From contig NZ_OU963893.1 in assembly GCF_918797525.1 (NCBI RefSeq), positions 3,224,001-3,288,000 of the forward strand: a stretch of 64,000 bases of DNA, in the 5' to 3' direction. Below the pieces are notes generated by a model that ran no database searches, was not told where the DNA came from, and saw only the letters and a list, made by a program, of their open reading frames with translations. Position 1 is the stretch's first letter. Each line of letters begins with the position of its first letter. Origin of the DNA: an unidentified bacterial endosymbiont (lineage in GTDB: Bacteria; Pseudomonadota; Gammaproteobacteria; Enterobacterales; Enterobacteriaceae). A program made the position numbers and the translations under genes. Shown here in pieces: positions 47,784-58,408 of the stretch.

Positions 47784-49091
47784 ATGTCTAAAATTGGTTT
47801 TATCTCATTAGGGTGCCCGAAAAACCTGGTCGATTCTGAACGCATCCTCACTGAACTTCGTACTGAAGGCTATGACGTGGTGCCACGCTACGACAACGCC
47901 GATGTGGTGATTGTCAACACCTGCGGGTTTATCGACAGCGCGGTCCAGGAGTCACTGGAAGCCATCGGTGAAGCTCTGACGGAGAACGGCAAAGTCATCG
48001 TGACCGGCTGTCTGGGCGCGAAAGTGGATCAAATCCGCGAAGTGCACCCGAAGGTGCTGGAGATAACCGGCCCGCACAGCTATGAGCAAGTGCTGGAACA
48101 TGTTCATCACTATGTGCCCAAGCCAAAGCACAACCCGTTCCTGAGCCTGGTGCCGGAACAGGGCGTGAAGCTGACGCCGCGCCATTACGCCTACCTGAAA
48201 ATTTCGGAAGGCTGTAACCACCGCTGCACCTTCTGCATTATCCCGTCGATGCGTGGCGATCTGGTGAGCCGTCCGATTGGTGAAGTGCTGGCAGAAGCCA
48301 AACGTCTGGCCGATGCGGGGGTGAAAGAGCTGCTGGTGATCTCTCAGGATACTTCTGCCTACGGCGTGGACGTTAAGCACCGCGCCGGGTTCCACAACGG
48401 CGAGCCGGTGAAAACCAGCATGGTTGGCCTGTGCGAGCAGCTCGCTAAACTGGGTATCTGGACGCGTTTGCACTACGTCTATCCTTACCCGCACGTTGAC
48501 GACGTGATCCCGCTGATGGCCGAGGGCAAAATTTTGCCGTATCTGGATATCCCGCTCCAGCACGCCAGCCCGCGCATTCTGAAGCTGATGAAGCGTCCTG
48601 GCTCTGTTGACCGTCAACTGGCCCGCATTAAACAGTGGCGTGAAATCTGCCCTGATCTGACCCTGCGCTCAACCTTTATCGTCGGCTTCCCGGGTGAAAC
48701 CGAAGACGATTTCCAGATGCTGCTCGACTTCCTGAAAGAAGCGCGTCTGGACCGCGTAGGCTGCTTCAAATACAGCCCGGTAGAAGGCGCAACGGCCAAC
48801 GAACTGGCGGATCAGGTGCCGGAAGAGGTGAAAGAAGCGCGCTGGAACCGCTTCATGCAGTTGCAACAGCAGATCTCTGCAGAACGTCTGCAGGAAAAAG
48901 TGGGCCGCGAAGTTCTGGTGATCGTCGACGAAGTGGACGAGGAAGGCGCGATTGGCCGTAGCATGGCGGATGCCCCGGAAATCGACGGCGCGGTCTATCT
49001 CAACGGTGAAACCAACGTTAAACCGGGTGATATCATTCGCGTGAAGATTGAAAACGCCGACGAATATGACCTGTGGGGAAGCCGGGTTTAA
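47784..49091 (+). CDS. rimO: Ribosomal protein S12 methylthiotransferase RimO
   Basis: A 435-residue radical-SAM methylthiotransferase. N-terminal UPF0004 domain with its three cluster cysteines ([31 protein letters not shown]), radical-SAM motif [15 protein letters not shown], and a C-terminal TRAM domain (about 370-435, [21 protein letters not shown]). It adds a methylthio group to Asp88 of S12. ATG at 47784; E. coli has a slightly longer N-terminus (441 aa). In-frame codons upstream to 47733 are possible but dissimilar. Confidence 0.95.
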   Translation: MSKIGFISLGCPKNLVDSERILTELRTEGYDVVPRYDNADVVIVNTCGFIDSAVQESLEAIGEALTENGKVIVTGCLGAKVDQIREVHPKVLEITGPHSYEQVLEHVHHYVPKPKHNPFLSLVPEQGVKLTPRHYAYLKISEGCNHRCTFCIIPSMRGDLVSRPIGEVLAEAKRLADAGVKELLVISQDTSAYGVDVKHRAGFHNGEPVKTSMVGLCEQLAKLGIWTRLHYVYPYPHVDDVIPLMAEGKILPYLDIPLQHASPRILKLMKRPGSVDRQLARIKQWREICPDLTLRSTFIVGFPGETEDDFQMLLDFLKEARLDRVGCFKYSPVEGATANELADQVPEEVKEARWNRFMQLQQQISAERLQEKVGREVLVIVDEVDEEGAIGRSMADAPEIDGAVYLNGETNVKPGDIIRVKIENADEYDLWGSRV

Positions 49092-49157
49092 TACAATAGT
49101 GCCTTTCTGATGCGCTGAACAGACACCCACCCGGCCGGCATCGCCGGGTAGGTCCCT

Positions 49158-50069
49158 CTACCCCTTAATCCTCGGATCCAGCGCGTCGCGCAACCCATCC
49201 CCCAGCAGATTGAACGCCAGCACGGTCATAAAAATCGCCAGACTCGGAAAAATCGCCACGTGCGGCGCAATCACCATGTCCGCCCTCGCCTCGTTCAGCA
49301 TCGCGCCCCACTCCGGCGTTGGAGGCTGAGCCCCTAAGCCCAGAAAAGAGAGGCTCGCCGCTGAAATAATCGACACGCCAATACGCATGGTAAAATAGAC
49401 CACGATGGACGATACCGTGCCCGGCAAAATATGGCTGAACAGGATGGTGCTATCGCTGGCCCCCATGCTGCGGGCAGATTCAATAAAGGTCTGCTGCTTG
49501 AGCACCAGCGTGTTGCCACGCACGAGACGCGCAAAAGCCGGTATAGAAAACACCGCCACCGCAATAATCACGTTTGCCATACCACTGCCCATAATCGCTA
49601 CCACGGCGATCGCCAGCAAAATGCCGGGAAAAGCAAACAACACATCGCAGATGCGCATGATGATGCGATCCCACCAGCCTTCGTAATACCCGGCAACCAG
49701 CCCCAGCACGGTCCCGATTGCCGCGCCGATCAGTACCGCAAAGACGCCGGCTGCCAGCGATATCTGCGCCCCCACCAGCACCCGGCTGAAGATGTCGCGC
49801 CCGAGAGAGTCCACGCCGAACCAGTGCATCATAGAAGGACCATCGTTAAGACGGTCGTAATCAAAGTAGTTTTCGGCATCGAAAGGAGCGACCCACGGGG
49901 CAATAACCGCCACCAGGATCAGCAGCAGGACAAAGAGCCCTGCCGTCATCGCGACGGGCTGGCGACGAAAACGCCGCCAGAATTCACCCCACGGCGTGCG
50001 GATATGGTCCGGCTTAAGCTCCGGCATAGCGTTTAAAAAAGCCTGACGACGCCAGTTCAACAATCGCAT
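49158..50069 (-). CDS. gsiD: Glutathione ABC transporter permease GsiD
   Basis: A 303-residue DppC-type permease with six spans; [17 protein letters not shown] and the EAA loop ([20 protein letters not shown]) match E. coli GsiD. ATG 50069 gives the exact length and starts two bases after the gsiC stop. With GsiC it forms the glutathione channel. Confidence 0.95.
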   Translation of the reverse strand: MRLLNWRRQAFLNAMPELKPDHIRTPWGEFWRRFRRQPVAMTAGLFVLLLILVAVIAPWVAPFDAENYFDYDRLNDGPSMMHWFGVDSLGRDIFSRVLVGAQISLAAGVFAVLIGAAIGTVLGLVAGYYEGWWDRIIMRICDVLFAFPGILLAIAVVAIMGSGMANVIIAVAVFSIPAFARLVRGNTLVLKQQTFIESARSMGASDSTILFSHILPGTVSSIVVYFTMRIGVSIISAASLSFLGLGAQPPTPEWGAMLNEARADMVIAPHVAIFPSLAIFMTVLAFNLLGDGLRDALDPRIKG

Positions 50070-50070
50070 C

Positions 50071-50991
50071 TTACTTATACCTGATGGCCGGGTTAATGGC
50101 GGCGTAAAGCACATCCACCACTAAGTTGATAAGAATAAACTCCAGCGAGAAAAGCAGGACTTCCGCCTGAATCACCGGGTAATCTCGCATGTCGACCGAA
50201 TCGACCAGCAAACGCCCCAGCCCCGGCCAGTTGAAAACCTTTTCCACCACAATAGAGCCGCCCAGCAGGAAGCCAAACTGCAGCCCCATCATCGTCACCA
50301 CCGGGATCATCGCGTTGCGAAAACCGTGCTTGAGGATGACCCATTTCTCGCTTACCCCTTTCGCCCGCGCGGTACGGATGTAATCTTCGCTCAGCACATC
50401 CACGAACGAGGCGCGGGTGAAACGAGCCATCACGGCCGCAACGGCAGCGCCCAGGGTCATGGAAGGCAAAATATAATGTTTCCAGGTATCGGCTCCAACG
50501 GTCGGTAGCCAGCCCAGCTTCACCGAAAAGATCTGCATCAGCAGCATCCCCAGGGCAAATGCCGGGAAGGAGATCCCCGTCACGGCCAGCGTCATGCCCA
50601 GCTTATCCGGCCAGCGGTTGCGCCAGACGGCGGCGACAATCCCGGCCCCAAGGCCAAACAGCACGGCCCAGGCCATACTGGCAAGAGTTAACCAGAATGT
50701 GGGCATAAAGCGGCTGGCAATCTCTTGCGAGACGGGACGCCGTGAAACCAAAGAGGTGCCAAAATCCCCCTGAACAACATTGCCAATATAGTGCAGGAAC
50801 TGCTTATACAAAGGCTGATCGAGGCCCAGCTGTTTACGCACCAGTTCAATGACGGTTGCATCCGCCTCTGGCCCTGCCACCAGCCTGGCCGGATCGCCCG
50901 GCAACATATGAACAAATAAAAACACCAGTACCGCCACAATCAGTAGCGTTGGGATCAACCCCAGCAGGCGTTTACAAACATAATTCAGCAT
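50071..50991 (-). CDS. gsiC: Glutathione ABC transporter permease GsiC
   Basis: A 306-residue DppB-type permease ([20 protein letters not shown] then [23 protein letters not shown] loop [19 protein letters not shown]). ATG 50991 is the E. coli start; five upstream codons are in frame. Precedes gsiD directly in the gsiABCD operon. Confidence 0.95.
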   Translation of the reverse strand: MLNYVCKRLLGLIPTLLIVAVLVFLFVHMLPGDPARLVAGPEADATVIELVRKQLGLDQPLYKQFLHYIGNVVQGDFGTSLVSRRPVSQEIASRFMPTFWLTLASMAWAVLFGLGAGIVAAVWRNRWPDKLGMTLAVTGISFPAFALGMLLMQIFSVKLGWLPTVGADTWKHYILPSMTLGAAVAAVMARFTRASFVDVLSEDYIRTARAKGVSEKWVILKHGFRNAMIPVVTMMGLQFGFLLGGSIVVEKVFNWPGLGRLLVDSVDMRDYPVIQAEVLLFSLEFILINLVVDVLYAAINPAIRYK

Positions 50992-51036
50992 GCCTTTCCC
51001 TCTCACCCCGCAGGCCGTCGCCTGCAGGCATGAGTT

Positions 51037-52575
51037 TTATTTTATCTCTGCGTCATCGAAGCTAAAGCCCGTATCCGGCATGATGTAGAACCCGGTCAGC
51101 GCCTTGTTATGTGCCGAAACCAGTTTTTCTACCACCAGCGGCACCCACGGCGACTCTTTCCAGATGACATCCTGCGCATCTTTATAGAGGCGCGCTTTCT
51201 CTTCCTGGTGGGTGGTTTTCAGGGCATCAGCCAGATCCTTATCCACCTGCGGATTGCTGTAGAAGGCCGTGTTGAAGAGCGTGGGCGGCCAGTTCTGTGA
51301 GGCAAACAGCGGCGACAGCGCCCAGTCCGCTTCACCGGTGGATGCCGTCCAGCCGGTGTAGAACATTCTCACCCCGCTCTCTTTCTGGCCTTTACCTTCC
51401 ACCTCTGCCGCACGCTGTCCGGCATCCATTGCGGTAAGCTGCGCCTTAATACCAACCTGCGCCAGCTGTTGCTGGGTGAACTGCAACACCTTCTGCGCGG
51501 TACTGTGATTATGTGACGACCACAGCGTGGTGCTAAAGCCGTTCGGGTACCCCGCCTCTTTCAGCAGTTCACGCGCTTTGGCCGGATCGTAAGGCCATGG
51601 CTGATAACGTTGCGCGAATTCTATGGACGGCGGCACCACGCCCGTCGCCGGGGTGGCATAGCCCGCAAAGGCCACCTTCACCAGCGCCTGGCGGTTAATC
51701 GCGTAATTGATAGCTTCCCGCACCTTCGGATTATCAAACGGCTTTTGCGTGACATTCATGCTGATATAACGTTGCATGATAGACGGGCTGGCCACCAGCT
51801 CCAGCTTGCTGTTTTTCGCCAGAATCGCCGCCTGCTCATAGGGGATAGGGAAAGCGAACTGCGCTTCGCCGGTTTGCAGCATTGCCGCACGGGTATTGTT
51901 ATCCACCACCGGACGCCAGGTAATGGTATCCAGCTTCGGCAACCCCTGCTGCCAGTACCCGGCAAATTTCTTCACCTTAACATAATCGGTCTGGTTCCAG
52001 GTCTGCAGCTCATACGGGCCGGTGCCGACCGGGTGGAAGCCTATCTCCTTACCGTATTTTTTCAGTGCCGCCGGTGAAATCATCGCCGTCGCCGGATGCG
52101 CCAGAATATTGATAAACGCCGAGAACGGCTCTTTCAGGACGATCTTCACCGTCGACGGGTCAACGACCTCGGTGCTGGCGATGTTTTTATACAGGTTGTA
52201 GCGCTTAAGGCTATTTTCCGGGTTACTGGCGCGATCGAGGTTCACCTTCACCGCTTCGGCGTTGAAATCGGTACCATCCTGGAACTTCACCCCGGTTCTA
52301 AGCTTAATGGTGTACTCCAGCCCGTCATCCGAGACGGCGTAGCTCTGCGCCAGCACGTTTTTTAGCTTCATCTCTTTATCCAGGCCAAACAGTCCCTGGT
52401 AAAAAGATTTGGCGACCGCCTGAGAGAGCGTATCGTTGGCGTCATAGGGGTCGAGGGTAGTGAAATTAGACCCGACTGCGATAACCACGTCTTTGGCAGC
52501 GAACGCGGGGGCGGCGGCCATGGCTGCCGTTACACTCGCGGCGAGTAGCCATGTACGAGCAACAAATTTAACCAT
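51037..52575 (-). CDS. gsiB: Glutathione-binding periplasmic protein GsiB
   Basis: A 512-residue type 2 (DppA/OppA-like) binding protein with signal peptide ([20 protein letters not shown] then AAK). Typical segments: [51 protein letters not shown]. It delivers glutathione to GsiCD; E. coli GsiB is 512 aa. 23 bases after gsiA. Confidence 0.95.
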   Translation of the reverse strand: MVKFVARTWLLAASVTAAMAAAPAFAAKDVVIAVGSNFTTLDPYDANDTLSQAVAKSFYQGLFGLDKEMKLKNVLAQSYAVSDDGLEYTIKLRTGVKFQDGTDFNAEAVKVNLDRASNPENSLKRYNLYKNIASTEVVDPSTVKIVLKEPFSAFINILAHPATAMISPAALKKYGKEIGFHPVGTGPYELQTWNQTDYVKVKKFAGYWQQGLPKLDTITWRPVVDNNTRAAMLQTGEAQFAFPIPYEQAAILAKNSKLELVASPSIMQRYISMNVTQKPFDNPKVREAINYAINRQALVKVAFAGYATPATGVVPPSIEFAQRYQPWPYDPAKARELLKEAGYPNGFSTTLWSSHNHSTAQKVLQFTQQQLAQVGIKAQLTAMDAGQRAAEVEGKGQKESGVRMFYTGWTASTGEADWALSPLFASQNWPPTLFNTAFYSNPQVDKDLADALKTTHQEEKARLYKDAQDVIWKESPWVPLVVEKLVSAHNKALTGFYIMPDTGFSFDDAEIK

Positions 52576-52598
52576 TGTGTTCTCCTGCCTGTTGTAAG

Positions 52599-54464
52599 TT
52601 ATAACCGCGAGAATGCATTGTCCTGCCGCGGGGGAGCGACAAAATGACCGGGACCCGCTTCACGTAGCGTCACCCGCTCCATTAGCTCGCCACGTTTACG
52701 AATATTGCCCGGCATTTCATCCTGCAACAGCACGCGCTGGCCGGGACGATGCGCAGGATCGGCAACCGGCACAGCGGACATCAATTTGCGGGTGTAAGGG
52801 TGCTGCGGGTTTTCGAATACCGCCCGTCGTGGGCCAATCTCAACGATTTGCCCCATGTACATCACCGCAACCCGGTGGCTGATGCGCTCAACCACCGCCA
52901 TATCGTGCGAGATAAACAGGAAGGCAAGCCCCATATCTCGCTGTAAATCGAGCAATAAATTGATGATTTGCGCACGGATAGAGACATCCAGCGCTGAGAC
53001 CGACTCATCGGCAATGACCACTTTCGGGTTCAGCGCCAGCGCCCGTGCAATACAGATACGCTGGCGCTGGCCGCCAGAAAACTCATGCGGATAGCGCCAG
53101 GCGTGTTCCGGTTTCAGCCCTACCCGCTCCAGCAGCCAGGCCACACGACGCTGCGCCGCGTCGCCGTCGAGCAGGTTATGCACCCGCAACGGCTCCATGA
53201 TGGAATATCCCACCGTATGGCGCGGGTCGAGAGAGGCGTAGGGATCCTGAAAAATAATCTGAATGTCCCGGCGCACCGCCTGCAGCTTGCTGTCAGACAG
53301 AGTATCGATCCGCTCCCCGTCAAACGTGATGCTCCCCTCCTGGGACTCCACCAGCCTGAGCAGCGCCCGTCCGGTTGTCGATTTACCGCACCCGGACTCC
53401 CCCACCAGCGCCAGCGTCTCACCGGGCCATAAATCGAAACTGACATTTTCCACCGCGTACACTTCGCGCTTCACACGGTTCAACACCCCGCTGCGCAAAG
53501 GAAAACGGGTGACCAGGTTTCGCACTTCGAGAATAGGCCTCCCCTCTACCACGGTATCCTGCTCGGCTTCCTGAGGCCCCGCCTCTTCTGAAGCGGAGAG
53601 GGGAAAACGACGCGGCAAATCGCTGCCGTTCATCGCCCCAAGACGCGGAACGGCCGCCAACAGCGCACGGGTATAGGGGTGAACCGGCGCGTGGAAAATC
53701 TGATCTACGCTGCCCGTTTCCACCGCATTGCCCTGATGCATCACCAGCACCCGGTCGGCAATATCGGCCACTACGCCCATATCGTGGGTGATAAAAATCA
53801 CCCCCATATCCATCTCCTGCTGCAACACTTTGATAAGCTGCAGGATCTGCGCCTGAATGGTTACATCCAGCGCCGTGGTGGGTTCATCGGCGATCAGCAC
53901 CGCCGGACGGCACGACAGCGCCATGGCAATCATCACCCGCTGGCGCATGCCGCCAGAAAGTTGATGAGGATAACGTGCCAGAATGGTTTGCGCCTCCGGG
54001 ATACGCACCCGCTCCAGCATCCGTTTAGCCTCGTCAAGCGCCTCATCGCCGTTCAGCCCCTGATGCAGGCGGATAGACTCGGCAATCTGCTCTCCTACCG
54101 GGAAGACCGGGTTCAGGGAGGTCATCGGCTCCTGGAATATCATGGCGATATCCGCCCCGCGTACACTCTGCATCTGTGAGGCGCTCATTTCAGGGAGATC
54201 AATCACCTGATGGTTACGGCGGCGTAGCAGCATTTTTTCGCAGGTGACCTGCCCGCCCGTCTGTTCAAGCAGACGCATCAACGCCAGAGCGGTCACCGAC
54301 TTACCGGAACCGGATTCACCCACAATCGCCAGCGTTTCGCCACGATGAAGCGAAAACGATAAATTCTGTACTGCGGGGATGAACTGCCGCTCTTCCTGAA
54401 ACGCAATATTCAGTTGATGGACCGCCAGCACTTCACGATTGTCCAGCTCTTCACTGTGCGGCAC
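52599..54464 (-). CDS. gsiA: Glutathione ABC transporter ATPase GsiA (tandem ABC)
   Basis: A 621-residue fused dimer of DppD- and DppF-type ATPases. First half: Walker [12 protein letters not shown], signature LSGGMRQRV, Walker [13 protein letters not shown]. Second half: [32 protein letters not shown]. Oligopeptide-type C-terminal extension with [16 protein letters not shown]. First gene of gsiABCD. iaaA, which precedes gsiA in E. coli and makes isoaspartyl dipeptidase, is absent; gsiA is instead divergent from moeA with about 225 bases between starts. Confidence 0.95.
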   Translation of the reverse strand: MPHSEELDNREVLAVHQLNIAFQEERQFIPAVQNLSFSLHRGETLAIVGESGSGKSVTALALMRLLEQTGGQVTCEKMLLRRRNHQVIDLPEMSASQMQSVRGADIAMIFQEPMTSLNPVFPVGEQIAESIRLHQGLNGDEALDEAKRMLERVRIPEAQTILARYPHQLSGGMRQRVMIAMALSCRPAVLIADEPTTALDVTIQAQILQLIKVLQQEMDMGVIFITHDMGVVADIADRVLVMHQGNAVETGSVDQIFHAPVHPYTRALLAAVPRLGAMNGSDLPRRFPLSASEEAGPQEAEQDTVVEGRPILEVRNLVTRFPLRSGVLNRVKREVYAVENVSFDLWPGETLALVGESGCGKSTTGRALLRLVESQEGSITFDGERIDTLSDSKLQAVRRDIQIIFQDPYASLDPRHTVGYSIMEPLRVHNLLDGDAAQRRVAWLLERVGLKPEHAWRYPHEFSGGQRQRICIARALALNPKVVIADESVSALDVSIRAQIINLLLDLQRDMGLAFLFISHDMAVVERISHRVAVMYMGQIVEIGPRRAVFENPQHPYTRKLMSAVPVADPAHRPGQRVLLQDEMPGNIRKRGELMERVTLREAGPGHFVAPPRQDNAFSRL

Positions 54465-54688
54465 GTTTTGCCCTCTTGTTCACGATAAATTCCCGGACCG
54501 GGTTCATCCCCGTCAGCCCGATTGGCGGCTTTTTCTATAAATATCATTATCGTCGATGAATCATCAGATGATTTTTGAATATAGAAAGACGTAACAGTGA
54601 TGTAAAGCGTACGCCCATCGGGTCATACAGTTAGCCGCACTTTTCTGCCATAATGAGCGCTTTCGTTGCTATTTTGCAGGAGCCCCCC

Positions 54689-55921
54689 ATGGATTTTACC
54701 GCCGGACTGATGCCACTTGAGACGGCACTCACGCAGATGCTCGACCGCATTTCCCCGCTGCAAGATGTCGAGACGCTGCCATTGGGGCGCGGTTTTGGTC
54801 GTATCGCCGCGCGCGATATCGTCTCCCCGCTTAACGTGCCGGGGTTCGATAACTCGGCAATGGACGGGTATGCGGTACGCCTGGCGGATGTTGCAACGGG
54901 CAACGCCCTGCCGGTTGCGGGCAAAGCCTTTGCGGGTCAGCCGTTTAACGCTGCATGGCCTGTGGGCACCTGTGTACGCATCATGACCGGCGCGCCGGTT
55001 CCGGCGGGCTGTGATGCGGTGGTGATGCAGGAAGAGACCGAACAAACTGACGGCGGCGTGCGCGTTACCGCCAGCGTCAACGCGGGGCAAAACATCCGCC
55101 GTGCCGGAGAAGACATAACCCTCGGCACGGTTGTTTATGCCGCCGGGCAAAAGCTGACGGTAGCCGAACTGCCGGTGCTGGCTTCACTCGGCATCGCGGA
55201 GCTTGTAGTGGTTCGTAAAGTGCGCGTCGCCATTTTTTCCACCGGCGATGAACTGCAGCTTCCCGGCCAGCCGTTGCAGGAGGGGCAGATTTACGATACC
55301 AACCGTCTGGCAGTGCATTTGATGCTGGAGCAGTTGGGCTGCGAGGTGATTAACCTGGGCATCATTCCTGACGATCCGCAAAAACTGCGCGCCGCGTTTA
55401 TTGAAGCGGACAACGCCGCTGATGTCGTGATTAGCTCCGGCGGCGTCTCCGTGGGCGAAGCGGATTACACCAAAATTCTGCTTGAGGAGTTGGGTGAAAT
55501 TGGCTTCTGGAAGCTGGCCATCAAACCGGGCAAGCCCTTCGCCTTTGGCAAGCTGGCGCACAGCTGGTTTTGCGGCCTGCCGGGTAACCCCGTCTCTGCC
55601 GCGCTCACCTTTTATCAGCTGGTGCTGCCGATGCTGGCGAAGCTCTCTGGCAACACCGCCAGCCCGCTGCCGTTACGCCAGCGCGTACGGGCGGCGACGC
55701 GTCTGAAAAAATCTCCGGGTCGTCTCGATTTCCAGCGCGGCATTCTGACGCGCAACGCCGAGGGGGCGCTGGAAGTAAGCACCACCGGCCATCAGGGTTC
55801 GCACATTTTCAGCTCCTTCAGCCAGGGCAACTGTTTTATCGTGCTGGAGCGCGAGCGCGGCAATGTAGAAGCGGGCGAGTGGGTCGAGGTGGAGAGCTTT
55901 AACCACCTGTTCGGAGGCTAA
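54689..55921 (+). CDS. moeA: Molybdopterin molybdenumtransferase MoeA
   Basis: A 410-residue molybdenum-cofactor enzyme that inserts molybdate into adenylylated molybdopterin. Seen: [15 protein letters not shown] (active site Asp), [56 protein letters not shown] and [12 protein letters not shown] at 54689 follows GGAG; the frame is open 12 codons further. One base separates it from moeB (TAAG ATG), so they form an operon. Matches E. coli MoeA (411 aa). Confidence 0.95.
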   Translation: MDFTAGLMPLETALTQMLDRISPLQDVETLPLGRGFGRIAARDIVSPLNVPGFDNSAMDGYAVRLADVATGNALPVAGKAFAGQPFNAAWPVGTCVRIMTGAPVPAGCDAVVMQEETEQTDGGVRVTASVNAGQNIRRAGEDITLGTVVYAAGQKLTVAELPVLASLGIAELVVVRKVRVAIFSTGDELQLPGQPLQEGQIYDTNRLAVHLMLEQLGCEVINLGIIPDDPQKLRAAFIEADNAADVVISSGGVSVGEADYTKILLEELGEIGFWKLAIKPGKPFAFGKLAHSWFCGLPGNPVSAALTFYQLVLPMLAKLSGNTASPLPLRQRVRAATRLKKSPGRLDFQRGILTRNAEGALEVSTTGHQGSHIFSSFSQGNCFIVLERERGNVEAGEWVEVESFNHLFGG

Positions 55922-55922
55922 G

Positions 55923-56675
55923 ATGAGCGTGGAATTGAGCGACCAGGAGATGATGCGTTATAACCGCCAGATCGTTCTGCGGGGTTTTGATTTTGACGGC
56001 CAGGAGGCGCTTAAGGCGGCGCGGGTGCTGGTCGTCGGGTTAGGCGGTCTGGGCTGCGCTGCGGCGCAGTACCTGGCTGCAGCGGGCGTCGGCGGTATGA
56101 CGCTGCTGGACTTCGATACCGTGTCGGTGTCAAACCTGCAGCGCCAGACGTTACACAGCGACGAGACGATTGGCCAGCCGAAAGTGGCATCTGCCCGCGC
56201 GGTACTCGCGCGGATTAACCCCAATGTTCAGTTCACCCTCATTGACGCCATGCTGGATGACAAAGCGCTGTTTGCGCAGATTGCGCAACACGATCTGGTG
56301 CTGGACTGCACCGATAACGTCGCCATCCGTAACCAGTTGAATGCAGGATGTTTTAGCCATAAAACGCCGCTGGTTTCCGGCGCCGCCATCCGCATGGAGG
56401 GGCAAATCAGCGTATTTACCTGGGCCGAGGGCGAACCCTGCTATCGCTGCCTGAGCCGCCTGTTTGGCGAGAACGCGCTCACCTGCGTGGAAGCCGGGGT
56501 TATGGCCCCGCTGGTCGGCGTGATTGGCTCCCTGCAGGCGATGGAAGCCATCAAGATCTTAACCCGCTACGGCACGCCTGTAGCGGGAAAAATCGTGCTC
56601 TATGACGCGATGACCTGCCAGTTCCGCGAGATGGCGTTGATGCGCAATCCGGGGTGCGACGTTTGTGGCCGGTAA
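55923..56675 (+). CDS. moeB: Molybdopterin-synthase adenylyltransferase MoeB
   Basis: A 250-residue E1-like enzyme that adenylates the C-terminus of MoaD. ATP-binding VVGLGGLGCAAAQYLAAAGV, the Asp/Arg motif SNLQRQTLHSDE, DCTDN, and two zinc-binding CxxC motifs (CYRCLSR and CDVCGR). Same length as E. coli MoeB (249). Second in the moeAB operon. Confidence 0.95.
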   Translation: MSVELSDQEMMRYNRQIVLRGFDFDGQEALKAARVLVVGLGGLGCAAAQYLAAAGVGGMTLLDFDTVSVSNLQRQTLHSDETIGQPKVASARAVLARINPNVQFTLIDAMLDDKALFAQIAQHDLVLDCTDNVAIRNQLNAGCFSHKTPLVSGAAIRMEGQISVFTWAEGEPCYRCLSRLFGENALTCVEAGVMAPLVGVIGSLQAMEAIKILTRYGTPVAGKIVLYDAMTCQFREMALMRNPGCDVCGR

Positions 56676-56705
56676 AAAAGCCGGGTAGCGGCTTCGCCTT
56701 ACCCG
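56673..56705 (-). terminator. Rho-independent terminator after fsaA
   Basis: On the minus strand CGGGTA pairs with TACCCG around a GC-rich loop and is followed by GGC and TTTTTT, just past the fsaA stop. It also overlaps the moeB end and may serve both directions weakly. Confidence 0.7.
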
Positions 56706-56714
56706 ACAACCGCA

Positions 56715-57377
56715 TCAGAGAGACGTCCGCCCAAACGCCTCCTGCCAGTCCTGCTCAAACTTCACCATCGCCGCATCCACCGCCGGTGAGGCAATAAACT
56801 GTTGCGCGACGTCCAGCGGCAGCGTGATGGACTGACACCCTGCCAGCAGGCAGTCCAGCGCCTGACGCGGCGTTTTAAAGCTCGCGGCCAGCACTTTTGA
56901 CCGCGGCGCGTGCAGCGTAAGCAATTGCTGCAACTCAATAACCGTCTTGATCCCGTCTCCGCCCTGCGCGTCCACGCGGTTAACGTAAGGCGCAACATAT
57001 TCTGCCCCCGCCAGCGCGGAGAACATCCCCTGGGCGGCGCCGTAAACTGCCGTACCCAGCGTCGGGATCCCTTCTGCTTTCAGCATCTTGATTGCCGCCA
57101 GCCCTTCGGCTGTGACCGGCACTTTTACCACCAGATCGTGGATTATCGCGCGCAGTTTACGCGCATCTTCCACCATCTCCTCGGCGGTGGTGGCCATCAC
57201 CTGCGCAAACAGGCGTCCTTTCCCGCCCAGCGCGTCGTGTAGCTCTGGCAGCAGTACCTCCAGCGGCGTTTTTCCCGCCGCGACAATGCTTGGGTTAGTG
57301 GTCACGCCTGCCAGCGGAAAGATACGCGCCAGCTTTTTGACTGCCGCAACATCAGATGTATCGAGATAAAGTTCCAT
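56715..57377 (-). CDS. fsaA: Fructose-6-phosphate aldolase FsaA (transaldolase-like)
   Basis: A 220-residue class I aldolase. [33 protein letters not shown], the Schiff-base Lys in [10 protein letters not shown] (Lys85 region) and [20 protein letters not shown] match E. coli FsaA. It reversibly cleaves fructose 6-phosphate and prefers dihydroxyacetone or hydroxyacetone as donor with glyceraldehyde 3-phosphate. ATG 57377 gives the E. coli length. It is divergent from pflE: starts are 128 bases apart around the operator at 57454. Confidence 0.95.
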   Translation of the reverse strand: MELYLDTSDVAAVKKLARIFPLAGVTTNPSIVAAGKTPLEVLLPELHDALGGKGRLFAQVMATTAEEMVEDARKLRAIIHDLVVKVPVTAEGLAAIKMLKAEGIPTLGTAVYGAAQGMFSALAGAEYVAPYVNRVDAQGGDGIKTVIELQQLLTLHAPRSKVLAASFKTPRQALDCLLAGCQSITLPLDVAQQFIASPAVDAAMVKFEQDWQEAFGRTSL

Positions 57378-57435
57378 AAAGCGATCCTCAAAATTTGCCT
57401 GCAATAACCCTATCATGACAAAACCTGCTCAAGAG

Positions 57436-57449
57436 TTGACCTGCATCAA
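57436..57449 (+). promoter_or_regulatory. FNR-like box upstream of pflEF
   Basis: TTGACCTGCATCAA differs from the FNR consensus TTGAT-N4-ATCAA at one position. Its centre (57442.5) is 41.5 bases before a start site expected from the -10 TTTAAT at 57472-57477 (start about 57484), the class II activator position. That would give anaerobic induction of an oxygen-sensitive glycyl radical enzyme. Confidence 0.55.
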
Positions 57450-57453
57450 GATA

Positions 57454-57469
57454 ACTTTCATTCGAAAGT
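57454..57469. promoter_or_regulatory. Palindromic operator in the fsaA-pflE gap
   Basis: ACTTTCATTCGAAAGT has six-base arms ACTTTC/GAAAGT around a four-base centre. Related sites occur before ybiV (60879) and ybiU (61898). It falls between the -35 and -10 of the inferred pflE promoter, so the bound protein would most simply repress. The regulator is not identified. Confidence 0.6.
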
Positions 57470-57504
57470 ATTTTAATCTTCGTATGCAATTAGAGGGCGA
57501 AAAA

Positions 57505-58404
57505 ATGATCTTCAATATTCAGCGTTACTCTACCCATGATGGTCCCGGCATTCGTACCGTGGTGTTCCTGAAAGGCTGCTCGCTGGGCTGCCGATGGTGC
57601 CAGAATCCGGAAAGCCGCGCCCGCACGCGGGACGTGCTGTTTGATGCCCGTCTGTGCCTCGAAGGCTGCGACCTATGCCAACAGGCCGCGCCAACGTGCA
57701 TTGAACGTGCGCTGAATGGGCTGGTGATTCACCGCCAAAAACTGAGCGAAGAAACGCTCAATGCCCTCACCGACTGCTGCCCGACGCAGGCGCTCAGCGT
57801 CTGCGGCGAAGAGCAACAGGCCGCGGAAATCATGGCGACTGTGCTGCGCGACAAGCCGTTTTACGATCGTAGCGGCGGCGGTATTACCCTCTCCGGCGGA
57901 GAGCCGTTTATGAACCCCGACCTGGCCCTGGCGCTGTTCAAACTAAGCCATGAGCACGCTATCCATACCGCCGTCGAGACCTGCCTGCACGTACCGTGGC
58001 ACTATATCGAGCCCTCATTACCCTATGTCGATCTGTTCCTCGCCGACCTCAAGCATGTCGATGGCGCGATTTTCAAGCAGTGGACGGATGGCTCAGCAAA
58101 ACGGATCCTCGATAACCTGAAACGCCTGGCGGCAGCCGGGAAAAAAATAACCCTGCGCGTACCGCTGATCCCAGGCTTTAACGCCGATGAAGCCTCCATT
58201 ACCGCGATCACCAATTTCGCGGCCGACGAACTCAACGTTCACGACATTCATTTTCTGCCGTACCACACGCTGGGCATGAACAAATACGCCCTGCTCGGTC
58301 AACCTTACTCTGCTCCTGACAAACCGCTGGATAACCCTGCGCTACTGGATTTTGCTCAGCAATACGCCTGCCAGAAAGGATTAACCGCGACCTTACGAGG
58401 ATAA
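57505..58404 (+). CDS. pflE: Glycyl-radical enzyme activating enzyme PflE (YbiY)
   Basis: A 299-residue radical-SAM activase. The SAM cluster motif [13 protein letters not shown] and, unlike PflA, a ferredoxin-like cysteine-rich insert ([26 protein letters not shown]) for extra clusters; [12 protein letters not shown] follows. The ATG at 57505 has AGAGGGCG upstream and gives [20 protein letters not shown], the E. coli start; the frame is open to 57415 but that lies over the promoter and operator. It installs the glycyl radical on PflF, whose start is 4 bases after its stop. Confidence 0.93.
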   Translation: MIFNIQRYSTHDGPGIRTVVFLKGCSLGCRWCQNPESRARTRDVLFDARLCLEGCDLCQQAAPTCIERALNGLVIHRQKLSEETLNALTDCCPTQALSVCGEEQQAAEIMATVLRDKPFYDRSGGGITLSGGEPFMNPDLALALFKLSHEHAIHTAVETCLHVPWHYIEPSLPYVDLFLADLKHVDGAIFKQWTDGSAKRILDNLKRLAAAGKKITLRVPLIPGFNADEASITAITNFAADELNVHDIHFLPYHTLGMNKYALLGQPYSAPDKPLDNPALLDFAQQYACQKGLTATLRG

Positions 58405-58408
58405 AATT

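Noticed and set aside
49131..49151. Hairpin between rimO and gsiD as a terminator
   Set aside because: ACCCGGC/GCCGGGT forms a stem but no T tract follows in either direction, so a termination call is not supported.
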